The notes beneath the pieces were generated by a model. That model was given only the letters and a program-made list of their open reading frames with translations, made no database searches and was not told where the DNA came from. The position numbers and the translations under genes are program-made. A stretch of DNA of 64,000 bases from Rachycentron canadum (taxonomy: Eukaryota > Chordata > Actinopteri > Carangiformes > Rachycentridae), in assembly GCA_038496675.1 (NCBI GenBank), contig CM076661.1, positions 9,729,209 through 9,793,208 of the forward strand. Reading direction: 5' to 3'. Below, piece after piece: positions 26,460 through 37,512 of the stretch. The stretch's first letter is position 1; each line of letters begins with the position of its first letter.

Positions 26460-26730
26460 AGAGAACGAGAGGGAGAGATTGTAAATTAGCCGGGCCGCTG
26501 CAGAGTGTTTTCCCTGACTTGTCGAGGCTAAACTGAGGGCAGCAGGGAGTGGGGCCGATATGTCAGAATCTCCCTGGCAACCAATCCTTCAGACGCCCAC
26601 CCACACACACACTCACACACATACACTCACGCACACACTTCATATGCAGCACCCTGTTGTGGCTGGGCCGGCGTGTTGTTTGCATCCCGGCCCAGATTAA
26701 ATCTAAGGCAGGCCTGGAAAATTTATAACA
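26460..26730. promoter_or_regulatory. Candidate regulatory patch with forkhead site in a GC-rich hairpin
   Basis: Contains GGCAACCAAT (26576-26585: an X-box-like half site overlapping CCAAT), and a forkhead-type TGTTTGC (26677-26683) inside the loop of a perfect 9-base inverted repeat (26663-26671 and 26687-26695). RFX and FOXJ1 are known regulators of ciliary genes such as PACRG, so these motifs would fit, but the link is inferred. Confidence 0.33.
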
Positions 26731-29274
26731 GGGTCGCTCTGCCTTGAAAACCAGACCGGCTCTCTCTTCACATTCTTACTCTCTCATTCTTTTTTTTCCT
26801 CACCCTTTCATCCTCTGTTTCCCTCCATCCCCCCTCCTCTATTTCTGTGTGTCTCACGTTGCCTTTTATATTTGCCCGTCTTGCTTCTCTCTGTGTTTTT
26901 CTCCCATAACTCAGGCTGCAGTGCCAACAGTCAAAAGGATCACTCCCTTCCATTCACTGCATATGTGTTGTGTCTGTCTGTGTCAATGGTGTGCATTAAC
27001 ATGTTGTGTGAGGACTATACTATCTGGGGGGGCGGGGGTAAAAGCACTCACAAGGGACCCGTCTGACTCGACCTCTATTATTCCCTTCCATTTGCTATTT
27101 CCTCTCACTCTGCCGCAGAATGTGAAAGGGAATTATTAGAGTATGTCGATTTGTTATCTGTGTCAATATAAAGCATCCCTCTAATCCCGCTGTAGTGCAA
27201 TAGTCAGTCATACAGTCACTCTTCTCGGCTGTAGTCCAAAGCCACTAGAGCCAGAGGCCTCACTCATTAACCAGGCTTTTCTAAGAGACAGTCGGCCACC
27301 CCTCAAGGCCACATCCTGTGTGTGTGAAGCATGGGCTAAATTGTTTATGTGTGTGTTTTTGTGCACCTCTTTTGCATGAAGACATGACACGTGTGTGTTT
27401 GTATTTCATGTCTATCTTACTCCAGGGCAGTGTGTGTGTTGCCCCTGGGCAGCAGCTGGTGGGTGGGCAGAGCAGAGCAGAGATGAGTGGGTTAGCTCCT
27501 GGCACACATCTGTACCTTGGGACCACTAGCTTCTGGCGCCAGCCATCTTTGGCTGCAATTCATCCCTGGGTCCTCCAAAGGCTGAGCCCCTCAGGAGATG
27601 TGCATGATTGCAGATGTGTGTGAACAAATGTCTTTTTGTGCAGCAAGTCTGTTAAGATGTGACTTGTGTGTTTTTGTGCTCTAATGAAATTGTGTAGCCA
27701 TTTATGTGTTAGTGCCTGTATTGAATGTGTGATGAATTTTGTGTGTGTTTTGCACCACGTGAGTGGTGTGTCCTTGGAAGCTGAGGCCATGAAGTCCTGG
27801 CAGAAGAGGATGGGGACGTTCCCTCCACTGTGATGACACTTAATTGGACTCCTGTCAGCGTTTGGCTGTCTTTCACCCTACTCAGTTCCCTCACTTTCTG
27901 CTGCACTATCTCTATCTTTCTCTCTCTCTCGCTCTTTCTCTTCCTCTCTCTCCTCTCTGTCCATCCCTCACACTCATCCCTCCCTCTTAATTTGAGAAAC
28001 AGCAGAGAGATTGATTGGTGGTCAGAGCCTCTCATCTCCCCGCCTTCCTCGAATTTATTATTCTCTTCAACACTCACACACTGATGGTCCCCTGGAGGAC
28101 TGGGTTTTGCAGTTTGACTCACGCACACACATGCACACACATACACACACACATATATATATGACAGAGATGTCAGCTGTTGATGCATTATCACCTCACA
28201 GTAGAACACACAAGCTAGGGTGCACATACACACAATAACATGCACAGTGTCAACTCATACATTATGGATATGCAGAGACTGGAGCAAGATGTATTCACAC
28301 ATGCTCATTAATTTAAGCAAACACAGACACTCTCTGACACAGGAATCAGAATGAGCTGGGGGACTCTGGTCTGACTCAGCATTTCACATGTACTGGTAAC
28401 ATTTCAGCTTCATCTAGATCAGTGTTGATAAAAAAGTAACCATACTGACAGCTACTGTCAGGCATAAATGCCGTATCGTTCAAAAAGGACACTTTTCAAT
28501 CATTAGCTCCTTCTGGTCACTGAAATAAGTTGCGTGACTACATACAGAATGACTATAAAGATGCAAGTTGTTGAGGTTTAGGCTCAGTCCTGAATGTTTT
28601 AAGGAAAAATGAGAGTCTGCAAGAATTTAGCTTTTGAAATGGGAATGAATACCCTGAACTGTAGCGCAAGGCTACACTACACACATAATGTCATAAATTA
28701 TGTTGACTAGCTGGGGGTAATGTCCGTGCTGTCTGTGCTTCCTTACCTGCTTCTTGCAAGCACAAACTACAAAAATACTTCAGTCCTGAAATTATTATTA
28801 GTTATGATTTTGCAATCAGTCTGAATCTGCTTCAAGGCCTCTAAAGCCCTGACTTATGAACCTCTTGTTTTTGGTTGTATATTTTTAGCTAGTTGGGAAC
28901 TGAAGATTGTTACCACTGCACTTACTGCTATTGACCCTGAGTAAAAAAGACAAATGCTAGAATTCAATAAATAATGTTTCCGTGGGTTATTTAATATATT
29001 CAACATGAATTAAAAATCTTCCTTAAAAGAAAAGGCACAATTCTAAGTAAGGTTGGTTAACAACAGTGATAAGCACCATGTTGAGTTCTTCATAACAGAG
29101 CTGTAACCACGCCCATATCCATTTCCATTTTCGTCTGTCTGTCCGTCTGTTCCTCAGTCCTTCCACTTGATTCCTTGCTTTGTTATTCTTATTCTGTGTC
29201 CTCAGGAGCAAAGTAATGTGTTTGACTAGGTAGTTATTACGCATTTATTTGTAATCTATGTGAGGCTGCCACGA

Positions 29275-29323
29275 CCCCCTCCACCCCATCCCCCACCCCC
29301 CGTCCACCCAACCCTCACCCCCC
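29275..29323 (+). repeat. C-rich tract with eight C-runs (- strand G-quadruplex-capable)
   Basis: Runs of three to six C separated by one to five bases. At least four runs of four or more C are present, enough for an i-motif on + or a quadruplex on -. Confidence 0.9.
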
Positions 29324-30679
29324 TCTGAATCTGGCAGAGAGCTCTCATCGCATCCTCCCTCCTATTTATGACTCTCCTTTCACTCAGACTGCAACTTTCA
29401 ATTTACACGCTGCCACAAATCAGCCACACTAACTTTGGGAAGCTCAGTTGTCCACATTGTGAGAGGTTTAAAAGTGTGAGCTTGGCTAATACGTTGGAAG
29501 TAAAAGATGCGGGGAGGAGGAGTGCAGGTAGCTTTGCTTGATACATAGTACTGAGGAGCTTTTTTTTTCAAAGGTTTGGACAATGATACCACAAGCTAAA
29601 GCCAGGAGGGGAGAGGATGCAGTTAAATGACTTTAATCTCCCTGATTGATTTCAGTATTCATGCAGAGAACAAACTGTTCTTAGTCATATTATGCCATAG
29701 TATCCTTTCAATATTTGTGTCCATCTGTAGTGGAAAGCAAAGCCAAATGATATTGAAGAGTTCAGGGCCTGAAAAACGATGCTTTACGACAGACTCAAAA
29801 TGTTTCATTCGTTGTGTAAATTGCTCTAGCCAAGTAATTTCCCTTACATTTAACACTGACCGCCTTGACTATACTTTAAGTCTAGATCCCGATAGCTACC
29901 TTTCATCAGCTCAAGTCTCCCTCAGATGTCGGCTTTTCAGATGTTCAGTCTTATTGAGGAACTGAGCTGAATTTAAGATGATAGAGAAATGTGCCGCAAC
30001 TTGATACATGCAAGATTTAACATGCTGAAGTATCTCACCTGCCTGTTAATCTAAGGAGGCAAGTCTGAGTGAAACCTGGCCATGTGTGTACGGAGCAAAG
30101 AGGCCAGATTAGTAATGCGAATGTATCAAAGCTGATTTTTTAAAAATCTTTAGGCCACAGAATTACCCCTACTGTTAGGCCTACACTGTGGTTTGTAGTT
30201 TATAAAATAATCATAAACATTATAATCTAATTTTTGCACAAACATCTTATCATAAAACCACAGCAAACATAAAACATCATTAAAGTGCTGAACATAAAAG
30301 CAACATAAAAGAAGTAAAATAAAACAATGATTATGAGAGTTTTTAAACTCATGCATAAACAAGCATGTAAAAAGGGATTTAAAAAGATTATGTTTATTTT
30401 CCCCAATTGCACAAATCCGAGTGCATGGCTGCACATGACAATGACCCAACCACCGTCACTTTTTGTAGACTCTTGGCTGACTCTTGCTTGTGAAAAGCAA
30501 ATCTGCATCTTTCTAACAAAGAGAGGCTGAGATTTGATTTCTTATCTGCATCTTTAATTTTTCAGATGTTGGTTCTCTAAAAGTAAGGACATGGCTTTGT
30601 TTATTCAAAGCTGCCTTTGAAAGGTAGCATGAGAAGAAGATGAGAAGAAGTGATTTGTTTGATAGCAACACACATGCAC

Positions 30680-30701
30680 CACACACACACACACACACAC
30701 C
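30680..30701 (+). repeat. (CA)11 microsatellite
   Basis: Pure CA run of 22 bases. Confidence 0.93.
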
Positions 30702-31070
30702 CTGCATAACACAAGCCCATATCACACAGCGGCCAAGGATGACAGGCTTTCACTTTTAAAAGACTGTTATGGAAAGCCCCATTACAGTGCAGAAGGTTTC
30801 AACCTCAATTATATGGAGAATATATAGTAGTCAGGCCGCTAATGAAAATGGAGGAGAGTGTCTACTCTAGCAAACAGCTTTCTGTGAAAGATGGGGAAGT
30901 AATCTATTCTCTTTACGAGGAGCAGTACTTTTTTCCCCTCTGATTGCCACAGCTTTAATGAAGAGCTTACATACCTGAGGGGAATGATTCAGGAGCCAAG
31001 CATTGGGCAACATATTGGATGTAACTCTAAAATGGAAGTCAGGAAAGCAGGTCTTTACATTGTATTTGTA

Positions 31071-31072
<2 letters not shown>

Positions 31073-31137
<65 letters not shown>
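31073..31137 (+). repeat. (TG)24-(AG)n compound microsatellite
   Basis: TG repeats for 48 bases pass directly into AG repeats to about 31137. The change of repeat unit inside one tract is clean. Confidence 0.97.
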
Positions 31138-31380
31138 AAGAGAGAGTGTGTGCTTCTTAAAAACTTGTCGAAAACGTTAGTTTCAGGTCCTCTCCATACA
31201 CAGTGCAGGTGTGAGCTCATGTGCCAACAATCTTACCTAACCACTCACGCCCTGCGTCTAAAAGGATAGCAAACACACACACACAAACACACACATACAC
31301 ACTAGATATGCAAGCAAATCCAAACATGTGACGGAACACAGGAAGGTGAAAACTTGCAGTATGTTCATGTATGAATGCCT

Positions 31381-31475
31381 TTGTGTGTGTGTGTGTGTGT
31401 GTGCATGTGTGTGCGTGTGTCTGTGTGTCTGTGTGTCTGTGTGTATGCCTGCGCGTGTGTGTGTTTGTGCATGCA
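31381..31475 (+). repeat. Compound GT-rich microsatellite
   Basis: A pure GT run at the start continues as GT units interrupted by GC, CT and AT steps. Confidence 0.9.
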
Positions 31476-33752
31476 TGCGTGTAGCCAGCCAAGCGGAACC
31501 AAAGACACACACCATGAATACACACTTGTCAATGTGTTAACATCCTCTGCAGTATGTCGTGGAGCTCTCAAAACTCTTCTTGGCTTCAAACTTAGAAAGA
31601 TCACCATTTTTTAACAAGAAAACATGTAGGTCTTTACATGTGCACTTCTACACATTGAAACCTCACACCACCTCTAAAGCTGAAGAAATATTTTAATTTG
31701 TTTTACTTCCTACTATTAAAACAATGTCTGAATATATGCCTTCAATATATTTATTTTTTAAACTTGCCACCACCAAATTTGCTTGTGGTGAATCTGGTGA
31801 ACCATTCATGGTTCAGTGGTATTGTATATATAGGCTAAATAGTATAAAGTTTGGAAATACTTTCCCATTCACTTGAATATGAAAATGTAGTATATAGTGT
31901 TGTACATACTTTATATTTGGTATATATTATAGATACATTTGATTTGGACTTAAAGTGGAGAGAACCAACAACAACTAAAATATTTTTTAAAATTCTATAC
32001 CAATCCAAACTTCATGAAAGCAATGCTGATTAAAAAGCTGGTTTAGAATTGATTTTGTTTGTTTGTTTGTTTCAAATTTAAACCAGGAATTGTAAGAGAA
32101 ATGAGACCAAAAGTCTGAGTGTATTTCAGTCATTTGTGCCTTATGTCACAAACGTTCACAAAATGACAAGCTGTACTCTCTGGAACCTTTTTGAGATAAT
32201 AACAGAACACACTTCTGTAATTTGAAACTACTGTAGTTGCCTGTCATACTGAGTTTCAAACTTGGAGCACTTAAAATGAGTAAGTACTGTTAATGTTGAT
32301 TAACTGCAATAAAATGAATCAAGAAGTTGACAAGGTAATTCGTTTATATGAAATAATCGTCTTTCTCAGTAAGCTATTTGTGGCAGGTGTGATTATTTAT
32401 TTAATTTTCTGATTTTTATTGTTTACCAGCACTTGGAGGGTGATGCAGACCCTAATCTTGGACACTAAGTAAGAGTTCCTGCAGACAATGTACAATCAGT
32501 GTTGTTTATACGACAGATATCCTGCAATCGAATCCAATCAAGGGAACTATACCTGCTTGTCCGTGTTACCTGTTATCAAAAGAATAGCTTGTTTTGTTAA
32601 TCATGTGTCATAAATATTGGTCTTGGTAATATCGACTGATGCACAAAATTCTGTCTAGACTAATGTCTGCTATTACACAAACCTCAAGCAGCGCTCAGAA
32701 TAAAGAGCGAGAACTCCAGTAAGTCAGGTCTGAGCTGCAAAAGATCACGCCCGGGTTAATACACCAAGCCAGAGGGAGATAAAGACAAAGAGAGAGACAG
32801 GAAGAGGGGGAGGGAGAAATAAGATTTCATTTAAGAGAGTGTGCCGCTGCCTCAGAGACAGTGCAGTGATGTGAGGCTGACCTCTAGAAGGAAAGCAGCA
32901 GCAGGGGTCACTGAGGTTGATCCAATTCTGGGCAGTCAGTGCCAACACTCTGATTAAGAGGTGATGAAGAGGGCTGGCTGACCATCATCTTTGCAGGCAG
33001 ATTCACTCTAGGCTGCATGTGAGGTGAGAGCGAGGAGGGACAAAGAAAGTTCAAGCAAAATAGCTGGAGAGATCATGAGTAAAGGCCCTCAAATTACGGC
33101 TCTTGCATAATTTATGTCTGTTCCAATATAATCATCACAGTAAATCACAGCATATCAATGTCATCTCTTTCATGGTGACAAATGATTGTCCAGTTAATTA
33201 AAGTAAAGCAACATCACATTGGAAAGATTAAACAATTCTGAATTTATGAGCAAAAAAAGAAAAAGCTGCTGCAGCTTTACTCTGATTAGACTAACAGCTA
33301 ATGGTAGCTAGCTTTAGCAAACCTATATAACATAAATATTTGTGTATCGGATGTTCTGTCTGATCGCATTTATATATTTTTTTGTGTTTTATCACAACAA
33401 TAACACAATCAGTGAACAACACCTGACCTTAACAGCAGACTCTGAGTAACACCACTTAGTGATTGTGTCTTTGACGCAATTACATTAAGACAATCTGGGT
33501 AAATGGAGGGAAATTCAGTGCAGCATCATGCTATAATTACAACATATTGCTACAATGGGTGCTGTTTATTAAAGTCTTGCTTCAATGCCATGGTTACTCT
33601 GAGACATGCAGTACAGGCATGCACCTATGAGAAAGTAATGTCTGATAATAATAGTTAATTGCTGTCAAAAGCGGCACACTTTGCCCCAGTACATAAGTGT
33701 CCCTATATATCTATTAACTATTTCCTTATATGTGTGACTACTAACACAGATT

Positions 33753-33800
33753 AGGGGCATGGTGGCCTAGAGGTTGAGATGTCATATAGACATAGCAATG
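33753..33800 (+). mobile_element. Possible tRNA-derived SINE head fragment
   Basis: GGGGCATGGTGGCCTAGAGG followed by TTGAGA resembles the 5' part of tRNA-type SINEs with an A-box-like TGGCCTAGAGG. No B box or tail is visible, so only a scrap can be claimed. Confidence 0.35.
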
Positions 33801-35581
33801 TTTTTGATTTGACACTAAGATGACACCATTACTAACAACATATATAAGGCTGTGTGTGTATGTGTATGCATGAGAGAGCAGTAATGATAAGCAATGAAAC
33901 CACAGATGACATTAGTTTGCTCCAACACAGACAAGGAAAATACTGAGGTCAGCGAAAGTGAATTTAGTCTCTTCTCCAGTGAGCCAGTGTATCACCAAGT
34001 ATTTATCCGTGTGTGTGTGTGTGTATGTGTGTATGAAGTGGTGGGGAGTAATGGCATGGAGGCGGTGGTGCGGAGTTCCCCTGCTGGGCGACTGCTCAAC
34101 TCTAATTAGGCCTGTCTCAGCAGTCTTTCCCCACCCTGGGTTTCTGCACCTCTCTGCCTACCTGTCTGTCTGCCAGCCTGGCCATGCTGGGCCAGACCTA
34201 AACACACACACACACAAACATACACACACAGAGTGACAGCTGTAACACACAAAGATGGAAGGGAGGACTGCTGAGAGATGTGAGAGAGTGCGTCAATCCA
34301 CACGCCGTAGCATTTCCTCTGTGGATCTGTGTGCGTTTGAACTTTTCAAGGAGAGGATGGCAAGAAGCGATCGGCCACTCTGTAAATGTCAGTGGATCTG
34401 AACAGCCAGAGCCCAGACAGCCTTGCACCGTCGCCTGCCACTCACACTCTTCTTGTCTTTATCCAAACTTCTCTTTTTTTTGTCTCTGTCTGGGTGCTGT
34501 TTATTTTCTCCTCTCCTCCCCGTCTTCCATCTCTTGCCCTTGCCCATATTTTTATTATTTTTCTTTTACCTCTGCCTTGCCATTGCCTGCAGGAAAATAG
34601 AACATCCTGTAATATACAAGGCTGTTTTTTGTTTCTGTGTTTTTCTCTCTTTTCTCCCCCTTTCTCCATTGCACTTTTTTTCAGTAGCAACCTTTCTGTC
34701 TCATATTACTCCATTTCATAGACCTTATAGGATTCTGGCTATCCAACTTTATTTCTTCGTAATTTATTGGCCTACCTTTATTATGCTCTGCTGGTAATTA
34801 GATTTTTTTTTTTCTTGTAGAGGGCGTTGTTGTTTTATTTCATTCTTCAAAACCATCTTCAATTTCCTAGGGAATTACAAAGGGCGAGTTCCTTCATTTA
34901 ATTTGTGCGGAAATTAATTTGTCAATGTGAGAAATAGGATACTTGCTAATCTGGTTAGGCCAGCGTTTGCCCACACCCCACATTAGGCCTACTCTGACTG
35001 TGGTTGAGGGATGTTTGAGTAAAAAGCCAGAGACAGAAGATGGGCAGAGTAAGAATTTCAAAGACAAATGAAAAGAATATTTAGATCTTTTTGTGACAAA
35101 AGAAACACAGAGAGGGGAAATGAGAAAGACAAAGGGAAGGAGGTAAAGAGAGAGGGAGAGTATTAAAATCAAAATGCCGAGAGGCGGGGTCATAAAATGG
35201 CTGCCTTTATTGAGCAGGGCACAGTGGGCCAGTTGCTGCCTGCAGGCCTTTTCTAGTCTATCTACTTGTACTGCACTGCTTCTCTCCGTGTCTTGCGCTC
35301 ACTTTAGTTCAACAAAGCAAAGCTTAATTGTCATGCCATTTTCATTGGAGAAAGATTTTGTGTGACAGGATGCAGTTATTTGAAGATAAATTCAGTGAAT
35401 ACACATATATTTGTGTACGTGTTGCTCAACAAGTTAGTCTCGATTGGGAGCAAAACTTTGCAGCCAGGGTCCAAAATCTTGTGGAAAGTCTAAGATCAGT
35501 GCAGCAAATAATGGAATTATTTTACATTTTGCAAAATATGCTTATTCACTGTGTTGCTAAGTCTTAGGTCTGTATCAAAAA

Positions 35582-35970
35582 GATGAAACTAGAGCCAATG
35601 GGAGGTTAGCTTTAGCATAAAGGCTGGAAACTACCAGCACCACTAAAGCTCACTAAATGACACATATCTTGTTTGTTTAATCAATACTAAAATCACAATG
35701 TAAAAATGACTTTTGCTTTATGAAATGATTGATAAAATAATTCTGCTTTACCAGGGCAACTGCATGAGTGTTTTTGCAGAAATTAAACGATCAAGATGCA
35801 GCACAACGTGTTGAACATTGAAGTTTAGTGGTGAAGATTTTATCTCATCATTGGACAGAGCCAGACTAGCTTCTCTCTTTATGTCTTCATGTTACAATAA
35901 GCTAGCCATCATCTGGAAGCAGCTTTATATGAGAGTGGTATCATCTGCTCATCAAATTCACAAGATGTTC
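35582..35970 (+). mobile_element. Teleost long-inverted-repeat (MITE-like) element, degraded
   Basis: The left arm contains GTTAGCTTTAGCATAAAGGC and TGGAAAC, then ACCAGCACCACTAAAGCTCA and CTTGTTTGTTTAATC. The right arm (about 35850-35955) contains GGACAGAGCCAGACTAGCTT, then a TGTCTTCATG...AGCTAGCC stretch and GAGAGTGGTATCATCTGCTC. I recognise this order from a very common teleost intronic repeat whose arms are inverted copies of each other. The copy is truncated and has no coding capacity. Confidence 0.65.
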
Positions 35971-37274
35971 AGATGTTCATATACATTGATTGGCTCTCCA
36001 CATACATCTGTAGGGTGGCAACATAACAGTCAAAAAATAGTTAGAAAATGTATGAAGTCTGAACGAAGCTGGCAGTACTCTTTGATTCCAGAAATGTGGA
36101 AGTTTATGAGCATTGCAATATCTGTCAAAAACTGAGAATAAGCTAAAGAAGCTAGATAAAATGTGTGTGACAGTGTTTGTGTCCCTTTTCTCAGTCTCAT
36201 CCCTCCTGGCCATCTCTTCTCTAGACTCAGGCAGACTCTTTGGCTGTTGTGTGTTTGTCTGAGATATGGACTTGGATGCGCAATGAGAGGCCACCCACTC
36301 CACACATTCCTCTGTAGTCCGCCTGCTTCTCTTGGACGTTGAACAAATTGATTTGGGCGTTGATTATTCAAGGGGCATATTTCATAACTTTTGACTGGCT
36401 TCTCTCCACCTCCTACTCTTACTTTCATCAGTGCATCTGCCCCTCTCTTACTCACACTCATATCCAGCTGCTGCTCAGCAGGATACAGCTGAAGGAGGCC
36501 CGTGGGCCATGTAGTTCAAGGCTCTGTCTCAAGTCTGATTGCACTGTAGCAGATTGGCGGTGTAACCTCTCTCCTAAGGGAACGACAAAAAGTGCCCGGG
36601 CACAGCTGAGAGTCAGCGATAGGGACACAGGATCCATAAGAGACAGAATCTTTGTCTTTGTTTGGAACAGAGACAAACTTTCATATCAGGCTGTTAATTT
36701 CTCAGATTGCAGTGGATGTAGTTCAAAGAAAGTTAATGTATTCAAGTTTTGTCTGTAGCTGTTTTTCAGCACAGTGTGTTCTGACACGCAGGAGCCAAAT
36801 TCTTGCAGCAACATATTACACATGTGTGTAACTTCACATAAATATTTAATTATTTTGTACCACTCCCATATAGATTAAAAGGAATTGGTATATGAACAGA
36901 AACCAATGACTGCATAAAACCTATCCACTAAGAATGAATATTCAAGAAAGATTGGACACCAACCAATAAAGCATTCATCATAGGGACATGAGCTGAAGCA
37001 TGGCTGCAGGCACGCTCCCGCTTGTTATTAATATAAATGATCTTTACCACAAATGACTAATCGACTCTACTCCGTCCCTCTCTCTTGGGCAAGGAAGTCA
37101 AATTCTTTTTCCCTGAAGATTAGTCCTTTAAAAATAAAATGATAATCTTAATAAAGGACAAATTTCTGAGATCACAATTTACAAAGCATTGATTTACAAT
37201 GTCCTGTGATTAATATTTGTACCTCACCTCAAGGTAAAGATTTAAGGTACAGCTGGAAATGGGGCAATTATAGC

Positions 37275-37512
37275 TATGTATTATTTTCATTATTGATTAA
37301 TCTGTAGATTATTTGTTTAATTTATTCATTTTTTCATCTATAAAATCTCTGTCAATGTTTTCCAGAGCCTATTTGATATCTATTTGCTATGTGCTTTGTC
37401 CACAACCCAAACATGTTTAATTTATAATTATAAAAACATGGAAAAGCAGGAAATGAGAAGATTCAAATAAGATAATTTTTGAAAATCAAACCATTAATCA
37501 ATTATTTTTAGT
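37275..37512 (+). mobile_element. Degraded teleost interspersed repeat (ATTAATCGATTA-type)
   Basis: TTATTGATTAATCTGTAGAT at one end and AAACCATTAATCAATTATTT at the other flank TTTGTCCACAACCCAAA and GGAAAAGCAGGAAAT motifs. These match, with many changes, a teleost repeat I recall that ends in overlapping GATTAATCGATTA units. No coding capacity. Confidence 0.5.

Larger units (their letters stand above)
24001..36500 (+). other. pacrg: PACRG large intron, third part
   Basis: Non-coding. It contains an AGGAG-type purine run near 24201-24232 and motif-rich unique-looking DNA at about 25490-25620, 26020-26160 and 26460-26730. CA runs lie near 25046-25095, 28120-28165 and 30680-30701. A C-rich run lies at 29275-29323, a GT/GA compound repeat at 31073-31137 and a GT compound repeat at 31381-31475. 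TTTG copies occur near 32055-32072, a SINE-like scrap at 33753-33800, and an inverted-repeat element at 35582-35970. Confidence 0.65.

Noticed and set aside
27709..28245. Minus-strand open frame of 178 codons
   Set aside because: Derived from TC/GA-rich and CA-rich simple sequence, giving charged low-complexity peptide; not a gene.
31217..31607. Several overlapping Cys/Val or Thr/His-rich open frames
   Set aside because: They are translations of the compound GT/CA microsatellites.
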